This document shows, one piece after another, positions 6,060 to 6,597 of a DNA stretch of 6,597 nucleotides. The notes beneath the pieces were generated by a model. The model made no database searches. It was given only the letters and a program-made list of their open reading frames with translations, and had not been told where the DNA came from. Every line of letters begins with the position of its first letter. Within the stretch, counting starts at the first letter, position 1. Made by a program: the position numbers and the translations under genes. Source of the DNA: Dorea sp. (GTDB taxonomy: Bacteria > Bacillota_A > Clostridia > Lachnospirales > Lachnospiraceae); the NCBI GenBank assembly GCA_016295505.1, contig JAEDLC010000103.1, positions 1 through 6,597 on the forward strand, given 5' to 3'.

Positions 6060-6597
6060 CTATCCTTCATACTTCTTTAACAATAAAGTTGCATTGTGGC
6101 CGCCAAATCCCAGAGAATTGGTCAGGACACAGCGAACATCCTTCTCCACCGGTGCACCGATCGCATAATTCAGATCACATTCTTCATCCGCAACTTCTGT
6201 TCCCATCGTCTGATGAATATATCCGTCCTGAATACTCTTTACACATGTGACAAATTCCACTCCGCCGGCAGCTCCGAGAAGATGCCCGATCATAGATTTC
6301 GTCGAATTCACCACCACATTTTTTGCGGCATCCTTAAGTGCCACTTTGATTGCCCTGGTCTCAAACAGGTCATTGTGATGTGTACCTGTTCCGTGTGCAT
6401 TAATATAATCAATCTGATCCGGTGTTACATTGCCTTCCTGCATCGCAAGCTCCATTGCCTTAGCCGCACCGCTTCCGTCATCTGCCGGTGAAGTGATATG
6501 GTATGCATCTCCTGTTGCTCCATATCCTGCAACTTCGGCATAGATCCTGGCACCTCTTGCTTTCGCATGCTCCAGCTCTTCCAGCACAACGACACCC
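6060..6597 (-). CDS. fabF: 3-oxoacyl-ACP synthase II (KAS II), C-terminal part; 5' end outside window
   Basis: Condenses malonyl-ACP with the growing acyl-ACP, the chain-extension step of FAS II. Only the last 178 or so codons are present, out of about 410; the frame is open to the window edge (GVVVLEELEHAKARGARIYAE at the edge) with no start, so it is cut by the window, not broken. Seen: NAHGTGT with one catalytic His (fragment residue 68, near 6395), NSTKSMIGHLLGAAG with the second catalytic His (residue 105), and the closing NSLGFGGHNATLLLKK active-site loop, all as in FabF. The active-site cysteine lies in the missing N-terminal part. FabF rather than FabB is supported by the NAHGT region, the C-terminal loop and the neighbouring accB-fabZ-accC order. 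The GTG at 6587 is an internal valine codon, not a start. Confidence 0.95.
   Translation of the reverse strand, partial: GVVVLEELEHAKARGARIYAEVAGYGATGDAYHITSPADDGSGAAKAMELAMQEGNVTPDQIDYINAHGTGTHHNDLFETRAIKVALKDAAKNVVVNSTKSMIGHLLGAAGGVEFVTCVKSIQDGYIHQTMGTEVADEECDLNYAIGAPVEKDVRCVLTNSLGFGGHNATLLLKKYEG

Noticed and set aside
6585..6587. GTG as the start of a short 175-codon ketoacyl synthase
   Set aside because: The frame continues upstream to the window edge with typical FabF residues (GVVV before LEELEHA), so this is an internal valine of a gene cut by the window.

Overview
The window is a stretch of a type II fatty-acid synthesis (FAS II) operon. All eight genes lie on the minus strand and are packed tightly, with gaps of 3 to 34 bases. 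Read in the direction of transcription (high to low coordinates) the order is: fabF (3' part only), accB, fabZ, accC, a fused accD-accA gene, a FabK/nitronate-monooxygenase-type flavoprotein, a MarR-family regulator resembling FabT, and a Sir2-type NAD-dependent protein deacylase that runs off the low-coordinate edge.

The gene order fabF-accB-fabZ-accC-accD-accA is the one known from streptococci and other Firmicutes. The fused carboxyltransferase, strong AGGAG ribosome binding sites, moderate GC content and sequence flavour suggest an anaerobic gut-type member of the Clostridia, most likely Lachnospiraceae. This taxonomic placement is an inference; no rRNA or other marker is present.

Region by region: 6060-6597 holds the C-terminal part of the elongating ketoacyl-ACP synthase. 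The block 3816-6041 supplies the biotin carrier (accB), the 3-hydroxyacyl-ACP dehydratase (fabZ) and biotin carboxylase (accC). Both carboxyltransferase halves are joined in one 580-residue polypeptide at 2061-3803. Together AccB, AccC and AccDA make malonyl-CoA, the extender for FabF; FabZ dehydrates the hydroxyacyl intermediate. The flavoprotein at 938-2035 could be an enoyl-ACP reductase, but it carries a C-terminal four-cysteine motif that classical FabK lacks. The block 1-897 holds regulation (FabT-like) and a protein deacylase, probably also served by an internal promoter embedded in the end of the flavoprotein gene.

There is no intergenic stretch above 34 bases. I saw no tRNA, rRNA, mobile element, CRISPR array or clear terminator. 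The operon continues beyond both edges. Most of the window is ordinary core metabolism. The parts worth a second look are the cysteine motif of the flavoprotein, the sirtuin in a malonyl-CoA operon, the AccD-AccA fusion, and the placement and promoter of the regulator.
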